A stretch of DNA of 64,000 bases, taken from assembly GCF_009905545.1 (NCBI RefSeq), contig NZ_JAAALB010000014.1, positions 62,001 to 126,000 of the forward strand. The letters are read 5' to 3'. Source of the stretch: Cellulophaga sp. BC115SP (lineage in GTDB: Bacteria; Bacteroidota; Bacteroidia; Cytophagales; Spirosomataceae). Made by a program: the position numbers and the translations under genes. Positions 25,892 through 35,000 of the stretch are shown piece after piece. Every line of letters starts with the position of its first letter. The stretch's first letter is position 1. The notes under the pieces are model-generated. The model saw nothing but the letters and a program-made list of their open reading frames with translations. It made no database searches and was not told the DNA's origin.

Positions 25892-27250
25892 ATGAAAAAG
25901 TTATTAGTTATTTTTTTACTCGTGTTGAGTTTTTCACCAATCGGAAATGCTCAAAAACAACAAGTTACCAACCAACCTGATAGAGTCAATTGGTTTCAAG
26001 ACCTTGGCTTTGGCATGTTTATCCACTGGAATGTGGACGTTACACTCGGCGCAGTGATTAGCCACTCTTTAGCTGGGGCATCCACCGAATATGTCGAAAA
26101 ATACATCAATGAGCTTCCTAAATACTTTAACCCCTACAAATTCAAACCTGAAGATTGGGCTAAAATGGCCAAATTAGCAGGAATGAAATATGTGGTATTC
26201 ACCGCCAAACACCACTCTGGTTTTTGTATGTTCGATACCAAAACTACGCCTTTCAATGTAATGAATACCCCTCTGAAGAGAGACATTACCAAAGAACTCA
26301 TCGAGGCTTTTCGCAAAGAGGGTATCGCTATTGGCTTGTATTTCTCCCCTGAGGATTTTTACTTTTTCCATAAAAACAATATTCCTATTGGTCGCTTGCA
26401 ATTGCCTCAGCATTTTCCTGCTAAAAACCCTAGTTTGATGGCCTATGACAAAGAACAATTGAAAGAATTATTGACCAAATACGGAAAAATCGACATTCTA
26501 TTTATCGATGGTCCAGGTGATGGTTTGAGAGAATACGCTTGGACAATCAATCCAGAATTGGTCATTACACGTGATTTGATGACTACGCCAGAGCAAAATA
26601 CGCCTGACGAACCACTTCCTCGCCCTTGGGAAGCTAATTACACCATGGGTACTGACTGGCAATACAAACCCACAAACGACCCACATAAATCTGGTACAGA
26701 AATTATCAATATGTTGGTTGAAATGCGTGCTAAAGGAGGTAACTTTTTGTTGAACATAGGACCAAAACAAGATGGCGAAATCCAGATTGAACAAGAGGCT
26801 TTGCTACAAGAAGTAGCCCTTTGGAATTTTGCTAACTCAGAGGCTATTTACGCCGTAAAACCTTTGCCTATTGTACGTGAGGATAATGTTTGGTACACAC
26901 AATCGAATGACGAAAAGTATATCTATGCCATTGTAAGAAGAGCTAATTGGCAAGATTGGAAATACGGTACTCGCAAAAACTTGGTATTAACGCACCTTGA
27001 AGGCAACGCTCAAACCAAAGTTTCGATTCTAGGATACAAAAGCGAGTTGGTAGAATACAAAGATGGCTTCGATGCAAGCACTTATGTTGCTCCAACTTCA
27101 ATCGGATTAGTAGTAAGTGCTGTAAATGGACAACGTTTTTATACAAACAACCAATGGCCAAATGCAGTAGTGCTCAAAATCGAAAATGCGAAGTTTAGAA
27201 AATTAACACATACCAAAGTAACACAATCAACTTTGGATGGAGCTAAATAG
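25892..27250 (+). CDS. Secreted GH29 alpha-L-fucosidase-like glycoside hydrolase
   Basis: About 452 aa from the ATG at 25892, chosen over 25871 because MKKLLVIFLLVLSFSPIGNAQ is a clean signal peptide. GH29 features: WFQDLGFGMFIHWN, YFNPYKFKPEDWAKMAKLAGMKYVVFTAKHHSGFCMFD, the RDITKELIEAFRKEGIAIGLYFS barrel strand, and the probable nucleophile D206 in ILFIDGPGDG. The substrate-side segment TMGTDWQYKP and NFLLNIGPKQDGEI follow, then a short C-terminal beta domain. GH29 releases L-fucose with retention, although some members prefer other sugars. The RDPT-type variation near the nucleophile (DGPGD rather than DGA) warns against a strict fucosidase label. Confidence 0.82.
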   Translation: MKKLLVIFLLVLSFSPIGNAQKQQVTNQPDRVNWFQDLGFGMFIHWNVDVTLGAVISHSLAGASTEYVEKYINELPKYFNPYKFKPEDWAKMAKLAGMKYVVFTAKHHSGFCMFDTKTTPFNVMNTPLKRDITKELIEAFRKEGIAIGLYFSPEDFYFFHKNNIPIGRLQLPQHFPAKNPSLMAYDKEQLKELLTKYGKIDILFIDGPGDGLREYAWTINPELVITRDLMTTPEQNTPDEPLPRPWEANYTMGTDWQYKPTNDPHKSGTEIINMLVEMRAKGGNFLLNIGPKQDGEIQIEQEALLQEVALWNFANSEAIYAVKPLPIVREDNVWYTQSNDEKYIYAIVRRANWQDWKYGTRKNLVLTHLEGNAQTKVSILGYKSELVEYKDGFDASTYVAPTSIGLVVSAVNGQRFYTNNQWPNAVVLKIENAKFRKLTHTKVTQSTLDGAK

Positions 27251-27412
27251 AGGCTTGATGTTGGGTATTCTAGAAATAGTAAAGTGTTTTCCTAAATACC
27301 CAACTGTTTAAACGCTTTACAACCTTGTTTTTTCTCAAAAACCTTATTTATTTACACTCAATTTTTGAATTTTATTTTTAATTAATATTACATTTTCAAT
27401 AAAAACTATTTT

Positions 27413-27901
27413 ATGGAACAGTTGGTAGAACAATTAACCCCTTCAGAGGCATTTGCAAAATTAGGACTTTCATTACCTCCTGCCCCACTACCATTGGGCG
27501 TGTACAAACCATATCTTATCGACGGCAAATACTTATATGTTTCGGGTCATGGTCCTGTACAGGATGACAAAAGCCTCATTATTGGACGTATCGGTCGTGA
27601 GTTAGATATGGAAGAAGGCAAATTGGCTGCTCGTCAAGTGGGTTTGACCATTTTATCAACCATCCAAACACATTTAGGAAGTCTCGACCGTGTGAAGCGA
27701 GTAATCAAAGTGTTGGGTATGGTCAATTGTGTAGATACTTTCGAAAGACATCCATACATTATCAATGGTTGTAGTGAGTTGTTTGCGCAAGTTTGGGGCG
27801 AAGAAAACGGTATTGGCGTTCGTAGTGCGGTAGGTTTTGGTTCATTACCAGACAATATTCCAGTTGAAATCGAGGCATTGTTCGAGTTAGTAAGCGAATA
27901 A
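27413..27901 (+). CDS. RidA (YjgF) family protein
   Basis: A 162-aa, probably trimeric enzyme of the RidA/YjgF/UK114 family, which hydrolyses reactive enamine/imine intermediates released by PLP enzymes. YLYVSGHGPVQDD marks the first strand region. The usual active-site strand appears as GIGVRSAVGFGSLPDNIPVEIEALFEL (about residues 136-160), with an Arg and a Glu in the standard places. It is longer at the N-terminus than the ~125-aa type. It immediately precedes a PLP-dependent D-threonine-aldolase-like gene, which fits a role in clearing that enzyme's products. Confidence 0.88.
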   Translation: MEQLVEQLTPSEAFAKLGLSLPPAPLPLGVYKPYLIDGKYLYVSGHGPVQDDKSLIIGRIGRELDMEEGKLAARQVGLTILSTIQTHLGSLDRVKRVIKVLGMVNCVDTFERHPYIINGCSELFAQVWGEENGIGVRSAVGFGSLPDNIPVEIEALFELVSE

Positions 27902-28087
27902 ATGGTGAATTGAATGAGCGAAGTGTAGTGTTCGAAAGATTTCAAACAATTGCTGATTGGGGATTTCTGATTTCGGAAATATAAAAGGCTACCTTAATTT
28001 TTTGTAAAATATGATTCAAAAAATTGGGTTGTGCTTCCTTTAATCTTACAGAGCAATGTATCCGAAATCAAAAATCAAAAATCCACA

Positions 28088-29200
28088 ATGGATAAAACTG
28101 CTTGGTACAACTTACAAAATTTAGATACCTTGGATACCCCCGCTTTGGTGTGGTATCCTTCGCGTATCGCTCAAAATATCGATACCTTGGTAACAATGCT
28201 ACCAGAGGTAAGTCGACTTCGTCCGCATGTCAAAACGCATAAATGTCAGGAAGTAACCGAACTGATGTTGGCAAAAGGCATTACGAAATTCAAATGTGCT
28301 ACCATTGCCGAAGCCGAAATGCTCGCAATATGCCAAGCACCTGATGTATTGCTGGCGTATCAACCAGTGGCTACGAAGTTGCAACGCTTTATCACCCTAA
28401 TTCAAACTTATACTACTACCCAATTTTCCTGCTTGGTCGATGACTTGTCGGTTGCACAAGCCATCGCCACGGCAGCGATACAGCACGAGATCACGATAAA
28501 TGTTTATATCGACCTAAACGTTGGCATGAACAGAACAGGAATCTTACCTCAAAAAGCCGAAGAACTTATTAATGCACTACTTGACTTAAAAGGTATTGCT
28601 GTAAAAGGACTCCATGCCTATGATGGTCATATTCGTGATAAAGATTTAGCATTGAGAACAGAAAATTGTCACCAAGCTTTTGTACCTGTATTTGCATTAG
28701 CTTCAGGATTTTCAGAAAAAGGAATAACCCTTCAAGTAGTAGCGGGAGGCTCTCCGACTTTTCCGATTCATGCTCAAAATCCACAGGTAGAATGTAGCCC
28801 AGGCACTTTTCCTCTTTGGGATAAAGGCTATAAGGATGCTTTTCCAGAACAAGCTTTTGAGCCTGCTGCTTTGGTTTTGAGTCGAGTAATTTCTCATCCG
28901 AGTACCAATAGAATTTGTATTGATTTAGGACACAAATCTGTCGCTGCCGAAAACGACTTGAACCGAAGAGTCCACTTTCTCAATGCGTCAGATGCTCAGT
29001 TTATCGGACAAAGCGAAGAGCATTTAGTGTTGGAAGTATCAGATATACAGGACTTTCCGATTGGTAAAGTTTTATATGGTGTACCAATCCATGTATGTCC
29101 AACAGTAGCCCTTTACGAAAGAGCCTATCTTGCAGAAAACCAATCTATTACTGATAGGTACTGGAAAGTTATTGCAAGAGACAGAAAGATAAATGTATAA
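28088..29200 (+). CDS. D-threonine aldolase / D-serine dehydratase-like PLP enzyme
   Basis: About 370 aa from the ATG at 28088 (MDKTAWYNLQNLDTLDTPAL). The frame opens 19 codons earlier at 28031, but that leader looks untranslated. The fold is the alanine-racemase type: TPALVWYPSRIAQNI at the N-terminus and RPHVKTHKCQE, where the lysine in HVKTHK forms the PLP Schiff base (about residue 51). Barrel strands are VNVYIDLNVGMNRTGI-like, and the C-terminal region IQDFPIGKVLYGVPIHVCPTVALYER carries the metal-binding HxxxCxT-type motif of the D-threonine aldolase/D-serine dehydratase group. It acts on D-beta-hydroxy amino acids. Neighbours RidA and dipeptidase support D-amino-acid metabolism. Confidence 0.85.
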   Translation: MDKTAWYNLQNLDTLDTPALVWYPSRIAQNIDTLVTMLPEVSRLRPHVKTHKCQEVTELMLAKGITKFKCATIAEAEMLAICQAPDVLLAYQPVATKLQRFITLIQTYTTTQFSCLVDDLSVAQAIATAAIQHEITINVYIDLNVGMNRTGILPQKAEELINALLDLKGIAVKGLHAYDGHIRDKDLALRTENCHQAFVPVFALASGFSEKGITLQVVAGGSPTFPIHAQNPQVECSPGTFPLWDKGYKDAFPEQAFEPAALVLSRVISHPSTNRICIDLGHKSVAAENDLNRRVHFLNASDAQFIGQSEEHLVLEVSDIQDFPIGKVLYGVPIHVCPTVALYERAYLAENQSITDRYWKVIARDRKINV

Positions 29201-29211
29201 ATACAGCCATA

Positions 29212-29285
29212 AGCTCTAAGCCGTAAGCATTAGGCAAATTTGAAATTGTATTTTGCTTAATGCCTAAAGCTTACGACATAAAGCC
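29212..29285. repeat. Family B dispersed hairpin element
   Basis: AGCTCTAAGCCGTAAGCATTAGGC pairs with GCCTAAAGCTTACGACATAAAGCC around a short A/T-rich loop. It is the clearest copy of the family seen at 10414, 47029 and 59453. Confidence 0.6.
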
Positions 29286-29300
29286 TTTTTAAGAAATCCC

Positions 29301-30374
29301 ATGTTCACTATAGATGCCCATCTCGACCTTAGCATGAATGCTATGGAATGGAATCGAGATTTAAGAAATACGGTATTTGAAATTCGTGAAAGAGAAATAG
29401 GTCTTTCCGATAAACCCGACCGTGCCAAAGGTACTGTCGCATTTCCTGAATTACGTAAAGGCAATGTAGGTTTGGTTGTTGCTACGCAAATCGCACGATA
29501 TGTTGCTCCTGACAACCCACTCCCAGGCTGGGCGTCGCCCGAGCAGGCATGGGCACAGACTCAAGGGCAAGTGGCTTGGTATCAAGCTATGGAGGCTTGT
29601 GGCGAAATGGTACAAATCAATGATTTGGCTAGCCTAGAAAAACATCTTGCTCTTTGGTCAGATACCACTATTCCAAACGAACAGAAAGCTATTGGTTATA
29701 TCCTAAGTCTAGAGGGTGCCGATTCTATCGTAACAGTTGACCATGTCGCCAAAGCGCATGAATATGGTTTAAGAGCTATTGGTCCTGCCCATTATGGTCC
29801 TGGTCGCTATGCGCAAGGCACAGATGCCACGGGAGGGTTGGGTCCGCACGGACGTGATTTGCTCAAAGAAATGGAACGACTCAATATCATCCTTGATGCT
29901 ACGCATTTGTGTGATGATAGTTTCTGGGAAGCCTTAGACCATTTTCATGGAAACATTTGGGCGAGCCACAACCTTTGTCGTAGCTTGGTAAATCATAATC
30001 GCCAATTTAGTGACGAACAAATCAAGGAGCTCATCAATCGTGGTGCTGTAATAGGTGGAGCTTTGGATGCTTGGATGATGGTACCCAACTGGGTGAGAGG
30101 CGTATCTACGCCAGAAAACATGAACTGCAATCTGGAAGTAATGCTCGACCACCTCGACCATATTTGTCAAATTGCTGGTAATGCCAACCATATCGGTATT
30201 GGCTCTGACTTGGATGGGGCGTTTGGAAAAGAACAAAGCCCTTATGATTTAGAAACCATCGCCGATCTTCAAAAAATCCCCGATATGCTTCGTAAAAGAG
30301 GCTACTCGCAAGAAGATATTGAGAAAGTCATGCACGGTAACTGGTTAAGATTTTTAAGAAATGCTTGGAAATAG
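29301..30374 (+). CDS. Membrane-dipeptidase family (M19) metallopeptidase
   Basis: A 357-aa binuclear zinc enzyme of the renal dipeptidase family, known for cleaving dipeptides whose C-terminal residue may be D. Metal ligands are visible: DAHLDL near the N-terminus, the bridging Glu in ILSLEGAD (about 136), GPAHYGPG, DATHLCDDSFWEAL and ASHNLCRSL (the two His), and the catalytic region HIGIGSDLDGAFG (about 293). The ending QEDIEKVMHGNWLRFLRNAW is family-typical. There is no signal peptide, so it is cytoplasmic. It stands in the same direction as the permease, RidA and PLP genes and is closed by a terminator, giving a likely operon for imported D-amino-acid-containing peptides. Confidence 0.92.
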   Translation: MFTIDAHLDLSMNAMEWNRDLRNTVFEIREREIGLSDKPDRAKGTVAFPELRKGNVGLVVATQIARYVAPDNPLPGWASPEQAWAQTQGQVAWYQAMEACGEMVQINDLASLEKHLALWSDTTIPNEQKAIGYILSLEGADSIVTVDHVAKAHEYGLRAIGPAHYGPGRYAQGTDATGGLGPHGRDLLKEMERLNIILDATHLCDDSFWEALDHFHGNIWASHNLCRSLVNHNRQFSDEQIKELINRGAVIGGALDAWMMVPNWVRGVSTPENMNCNLEVMLDHLDHICQIAGNANHIGIGSDLDGAFGKEQSPYDLETIADLQKIPDMLRKRGYSQEDIEKVMHGNWLRFLRNAWK

Positions 30375-30375
30375 C

Positions 30376-30409
30376 AAGTGCAAGGGTAACGACCCTTGCA
30401 CTTTTTTTT
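30376..30409 (+). terminator. Intrinsic terminator after the dipeptidase gene
   Basis: Perfect 11-bp stem AAGTGCAAGGG (30376-30386) / CCCTTGCACTT (30393-30403) with a 6-nt loop and a run of T. Confidence 0.85.
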
Positions 30410-30452
30410 CATACAATAACCTCATCAATCAACAATATTGACACATTGTTTT

Positions 30453-32726
30453 ATGTGCTCCAAAACTCTTTTTTCGCTTTTCTTCGCTTTTTTATTTTTG
30501 GGAAAAACTTCTGCCCAAAATACTATTTCTATCATTCCCAAACCCGTTGAAATGCAAATTTCGAAGGGTTATTTTAGGTTAGAAAAAAATGTTACTATCT
30601 CTTTGCAAAACTCTGCTTTGCAAGAAACTGCACAGTTACTTCGATTAGGAATACAACAAATCCGCCCGAGTTCTGTAAGTATAAAAAATAGCACTCCTAA
30701 TGCAATAAAGGGCATTTCCCTAGCAATAGACAGCAATCGTGTAGTACAAAAAGAAGGTTATTCTCTTGCTATCAGCGCAACAGGAATCAAACTAATAGGC
30801 CATGATGCTGCGGGTGTTTTTTATGGTACGCAAACTCTTTTACAACTCATTCATCAACAAGGCAATCTTCCTTTTGTCCAAATCAAAGACTATCCAAGAT
30901 TTGGTTATAGAGGTATGCACCTAGACGTTGGGCGACGTATTTTCTCGGTTACATTTCTCAAAAAATACCTCGATTTATTAGCGCTTTACAAATTCAACAC
31001 CTTTCATTGGCACCTTACCGAAGATCAAGGTTGGCGCATAGAAATCAAGCGATATCCTAAATTACAAAGCGTAGCAGCCTATAGAAACGAAACCATTATT
31101 GGGCATAAAAAAGACTCGCCTCATCGCTTCGATGGTAAACCTTATGGAGGTTTTTATACTCAAGAAGAGGTAAAAGAAATCGTCGCTTTTGCCCAAAAAC
31201 GCCATATTACAGTCATTCCCGAAATCGAAATGCCAGGTCATGCTCGTGCAGCATTGGCAGCGTATCCGCAATTAGGATGTACAGGTGGATCCTATCAAAC
31301 TGCCACTTTTTGGGGAGTTTTCGATGATGTTTTTTGTGCAGGGAATGATAGTACGTTTACTTTTTTACAAAATGTTTTAGATGAAATCTTGCCACTATTT
31401 CCAAGCAAATACATACATATTGGTGGTGATGAATGTCCAAAAGTAGGTTGGAAAAGTTGTCCAAAATGTCAAAAACGCATGCAAGAAAATCATCTGAAAG
31501 ATGAGCATGAATTACAGAGTTATTTTATCCAAAAAATGGAGAAATATCTGAACTCAAAAGGTAAAAACCTGATTGGCTGGGACGAAATTTTAGAAGGAGG
31601 CTTAAGTCCAAAAGCTACAGTAATGAGTTGGCAAGGCGAAGCTGGCGGTATTGCAGCAGCCCAACAGCATCACGATGTCGTTATGTGCCCCGAAAGTCAC
31701 TATTATTTAGACTACTATCAATCTTTGCAAGCTTCAGAACCAATTGCAACTGCGGGTTTTACTCCTCTTGAAAAAGTGTATCGTTATGAGCCTATTCCAG
31801 CCATATTGAATCCAATAGAACAAACTTATATCAAAGGTATTCAAGGAAATGCTTGGTCAGAATATTTGGTATCTGAAGCACAAGCCGAATATATGCTTTT
31901 TCCAAGAGCTTTGGCGATTGCCGAAACAGCTTGGTCGCCCAAAACGCAGAAAGATTATGACGATTTTCTCCAAAGATTAAGACTTCAAGAAAAGGTTTTA
32001 AAACATCGAAAAGTACATTATTTTGACCGATATGAAGAAATTCAGGCTCGCCTTCAAACCAATACCAACGGTTCGGAGTCTATCTATCTGACAAGTTCTT
32101 TACCAAATGCCACTATCCGCTTTACGGAAGATGGCAGTCAGCCCAATACTCAATCCAACGTTTGGAAGAACGGACTTTCTATCTTTAAACCTACCCTTAT
32201 CAAAGCTCAATTATTTGATAAAAATGGTGCGTATGGACAAGTTTGGGAACAATGGGTGAATGTTAATTTGGCGACGGGCAAAAGTATTACTTTCAAAAAT
32301 GCACCTCAAACGCCCTATCTCCCAACAGATGCTTATGCTTTAAGTAATGGTATTATCGGTACACATCGATATAATACTGGACAATGGATAGGCTTTCGGG
32401 GTGAGGATTTAGAGGTAGTGGTTGATTTAGGCAAAAGTCAAAGTGTTCAAGAAATAGGCATCAGTGTTCTCAAATATCACTGGCAACGAATGTGGGAACC
32501 TACAGAACTTTCGTTTTGGATTTCGGAGGATGGTAAAGCTTATGAAAAAGTAGGTAGTTTTAAAGATTTTCCAGAAAATGCCATCAATACAGTATCTCTA
32601 AAAGTACCAAACAAAACCGCCCGATTTATCAAGGTAATTGGGGTCAATAAAGGCACTATCCCAGCAGGCGAATACGGTGCTGGTGCCAAGGCATGGTTGA
32701 TAGTGGATGAATTGTTTATTTATTGA
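30453..32726 (+). CDS. Secreted GH20 beta-N-acetylhexosaminidase
   Basis: About 757 aa. The ATG at 30453 (MCSKTLFSLFFAFLFLGKTSAQ) is preferred to the TTG five codons upstream. An N-terminal GH20b-type domain (IIPKPVEMQISKGYFRLEKN) precedes the catalytic barrel: YPRFGYRGMHLDVGRRIFSV, FHWHLTEDQGWRIEIKRYP, EIEMPGHARAALAAYP, the catalytic Asp-Glu pair D326-E327 in HIGGDECPK, and later GWDEILEGG. The C-terminal part contains a chitobiase-like segment (IRFTEDGSQPN) and an F5/8-type discoidin module (VVDLGKSQSVQEIGISV ... FIKVIGV). It releases terminal GlcNAc or GalNAc by substrate-assisted catalysis. It is the last enzyme of the SusCD locus. Confidence 0.95.
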   Translation: MCSKTLFSLFFAFLFLGKTSAQNTISIIPKPVEMQISKGYFRLEKNVTISLQNSALQETAQLLRLGIQQIRPSSVSIKNSTPNAIKGISLAIDSNRVVQKEGYSLAISATGIKLIGHDAAGVFYGTQTLLQLIHQQGNLPFVQIKDYPRFGYRGMHLDVGRRIFSVTFLKKYLDLLALYKFNTFHWHLTEDQGWRIEIKRYPKLQSVAAYRNETIIGHKKDSPHRFDGKPYGGFYTQEEVKEIVAFAQKRHITVIPEIEMPGHARAALAAYPQLGCTGGSYQTATFWGVFDDVFCAGNDSTFTFLQNVLDEILPLFPSKYIHIGGDECPKVGWKSCPKCQKRMQENHLKDEHELQSYFIQKMEKYLNSKGKNLIGWDEILEGGLSPKATVMSWQGEAGGIAAAQQHHDVVMCPESHYYLDYYQSLQASEPIATAGFTPLEKVYRYEPIPAILNPIEQTYIKGIQGNAWSEYLVSEAQAEYMLFPRALAIAETAWSPKTQKDYDDFLQRLRLQEKVLKHRKVHYFDRYEEIQARLQTNTNGSESIYLTSSLPNATIRFTEDGSQPNTQSNVWKNGLSIFKPTLIKAQLFDKNGAYGQVWEQWVNVNLATGKSITFKNAPQTPYLPTDAYALSNGIIGTHRYNTGQWIGFRGEDLEVVVDLGKSQSVQEIGISVLKYHWQRMWEPTELSFWISEDGKAYEKVGSFKDFPENAINTVSLKVPNKTARFIKVIGVNKGTIPAGEYGAGAKAWLIVDELFIY

Positions 32727-32840
32727 TTGAGTGGCGAGGGTGTGATTTAGTGATTAATTTTCCTCAAAGAAGTAACGCCTTGCATCTCAGGCAAAGACGA
32801 AAGAATTTTCTAATCACTAAATCACAACTCACTCAATCGC
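32724..32840. repeat. Inverted repeat related to the composite block
   Basis: TGTGATTTAGTGATTA (32741-32756) and TAATCACTAAATCACA (32811-32826) are perfect 16-bp arms, with GATTGAGT/ACTCAATC flanks. This is the same GATTTAGTGATTA motif as in the 40-bp repeat at 17906. The rest of the 32727-33155 gap holds only a doubtful small frame (32899-33030). Confidence 0.55.
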
Positions 32841-32898
32841 TCCATAACAACCTCTCAATTAAAGGAATATGACAATATAGGGTAGGAATTTTTATAAA

Positions 32899-33030
32899 AT
32901 GTCGTATTTTGCAGTTGTAAAATATGATCATAAAATTGGCATAATAAGATATGAACAGCTTGAACGAGACCTACAGCAATCTTCAAATAAAACTGTATCA
33001 ACACTTGTAAGAGAAATTTTCGTATCATAA
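32899..33030 (+). CDS. Possible 43-residue small protein
   Basis: An ATG-started open frame encoding MSYFAVVKYDHKIGIIRYEQ followed by a charged, helical tail that ends REIFVS. It is amphipathic, with a plausible composition. I cannot see a clear ribosome-binding site or a family, and chance is possible in A+T-rich DNA. Confidence 0.22.
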   Translation: MSYFAVVKYDHKIGIIRYEQLERDLQQSSNKTVSTLVREIFVS

Positions 33031-33155
33031 TTTCATGCGCTTAAACCTTTAACCTTCGGGTTAGATTTCATCCAATTTTTGCAAAATATTTAATTTGGTA
33101 ATCGAGCAAACGATTATCACAAAGCGAAATAATTACCTAAAAAGCTATAAAAACT

Positions 33156-34901
33156 ATGTTTGATTTTCAAATCAAAGAAAACAACACCGTATTCGACGTG
33201 GTGATTGTTGGTTCGGGTGCTGGTGGTGGTATGGCTGCACATGAGCTTACCAAAGCTGGAGCAAAAGTCTGCGTTTTGGAAGCAGGTCAGCCCTTCGACC
33301 CTGCCGATCCTAAAAACATTACTCAACTCAAATGGCCGTACGAATCTCCGCGCCGTGGTGCAGGTACAACTCGTCCTTTTGGTGATTTTGATGCTGCTTA
33401 TGGTGGCTGGGAAATCGAAGGAGAGCCCTATACGCGTGCCGCAGGAACGAAGTTTGACTGGTTCCGTTCAAGAATGGTGGGTGGTCGTACCAACCACTGG
33501 GGACGTATCTCTCTTCGTTTTGGACCTGATGACTTCCGCAGAAAAAGTATCGACGGATTGGGCGACGACTGGCCTATTGGTTATGACGATGTGAAACCCT
33601 ATTATGACCGTTTGGATAAAATGGTGGGTATCTTCGGGACAGTTGAAGGCTTAAGAAACGAACCAGATGGTATTTTCTTGCCTCCTCCAAAACAACGTTT
33701 ACATGAGTTGATGTTACAAAAAAGTAACAAACGCTTGGGTATTCCAACCATTCCGTCACGTCTTTCGATTTTGACAAAACCTATCAACAACGACCGTGGA
33801 CAGTGTTTTTACTGTAACCAATGTGGACGTTCTTGTCAGGCTTATGCCGATTTCTCAAGTTCATCGGTATTGATTAAGCCAGCGCTCAAAACAGGTAATT
33901 TGACCATGATTACCTACGCAATGGCTCGTGAGGTATTGACTGACCCAACTACAGGTTTGGCTACTGGTGTATCTTATGTGAGTACGCTTGATATGCAAGA
34001 ATACACTGTTAGAGGTAAAATCGTTATTTTGGCAGCTTCAGCGGGTGAAACAGCTCGCTTGTTACTCAACTCAAAATCTGCTCGTTTCCCTCAAGGTTTA
34101 GGTAACTCAAGTGGTATTGTAGGACGCTACATCAATGACTCAACAGGTGCTTCTCGTTCGGCGATTATTCCAGCTTTGTTTGACAGAAAACGTTATAACG
34201 AAGATGGCGTAGGCGGTATGCACGTGTACACTCCTTGGTGGGGCGACAACAAAAAACTGGATTTTGCTCGTGGTTACCACATCGAATACTGGGGCGGTAT
34301 GGGTATGCCAGCTTATGGTTTTGGTTGGGGCATCGAAGGCATCAACGGTCGCTTCCCTACTCGTGAGGGTATTACCAAAGCGGCTGGTGGTTATGGTGCA
34401 TCGTTGAAAGACGATTATCGTCGTTTTTATGGTGCTTACGTAGGTATGGCTGGTCGTGGTGAACCTATTCCTTTGGAAAGTAACTACTGTGAAATTGACC
34501 CGAATGTGGTTGATAAATTTGGTATTCCTGTACTTCGTTTCCACTACAAATGGAGTGAACACGAAATCAATCAAGCCAAACACATGCAAGATACTTTCGA
34601 GCAAATCATCCATGAATTAGGAGGTATTGCTTTGGGACCAAAACCTGGAGCTGACAGAAACTACGGTTTGGAAGACCCAGGAAAAATCATTCACGAAGTA
34701 GGTACTGCTCGTATGGGTAACGATCCTAACAAGTCGGTATTGAACAAGCACTGTCAAGCACATGATGTGAAAAACCTATTTGTTGCCGATGCTGCTCCAT
34801 TTGTTTCGCAAGGTGACAAAAATGCCACATGGACTATCATGGCACTTTCAATGCGTACTTCGGAATATATTATCAATGAAGTGAAAAAGAAAAATCTATA
34901 G
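33156..34901 (+). CDS. GMC-family FAD oxidoreductase (gluconate-dehydrogenase-like large subunit)
   Basis: A 581-aa flavoprotein dehydrogenase acting on a sugar or alcohol. N-terminal FAD site VVIVGSGAGGGMAAHELTKAG (about 14-34) with acidic end VLEAG. The GMC substrate/active-site part is at the C-terminus: IIHEVGTARMGND, NKHCQAHDVKNLFVADAAPFVS and NATWTIMALSMRTSEYI. A Cys-rich CFYCNQCGRSCQ (about 214-225) sits in the middle, as in the membrane gluconate/2-keto-gluconate dehydrogenase group. It has no signal peptide of its own. The next gene encodes the Tat-signal-bearing subunit 3, which probably carries this subunit out. No cytochrome c subunit is adjacent. Confidence 0.88.
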   Translation: MFDFQIKENNTVFDVVIVGSGAGGGMAAHELTKAGAKVCVLEAGQPFDPADPKNITQLKWPYESPRRGAGTTRPFGDFDAAYGGWEIEGEPYTRAAGTKFDWFRSRMVGGRTNHWGRISLRFGPDDFRRKSIDGLGDDWPIGYDDVKPYYDRLDKMVGIFGTVEGLRNEPDGIFLPPPKQRLHELMLQKSNKRLGIPTIPSRLSILTKPINNDRGQCFYCNQCGRSCQAYADFSSSSVLIKPALKTGNLTMITYAMAREVLTDPTTGLATGVSYVSTLDMQEYTVRGKIVILAASAGETARLLLNSKSARFPQGLGNSSGIVGRYINDSTGASRSAIIPALFDRKRYNEDGVGGMHVYTPWWGDNKKLDFARGYHIEYWGGMGMPAYGFGWGIEGINGRFPTREGITKAAGGYGASLKDDYRRFYGAYVGMAGRGEPIPLESNYCEIDPNVVDKFGIPVLRFHYKWSEHEINQAKHMQDTFEQIIHELGGIALGPKPGADRNYGLEDPGKIIHEVGTARMGNDPNKSVLNKHCQAHDVKNLFVADAAPFVSQGDKNATWTIMALSMRTSEYIINEVKKKNL

Positions 34902-35000
34902 GACATGAGTGGGTAGCAGTGCTGAATTATGAGTTGCAAATTGGTCACATAAAGCCCTATTTACCAATACTTTACTAATTAATTTTGCATTACTATTTGC

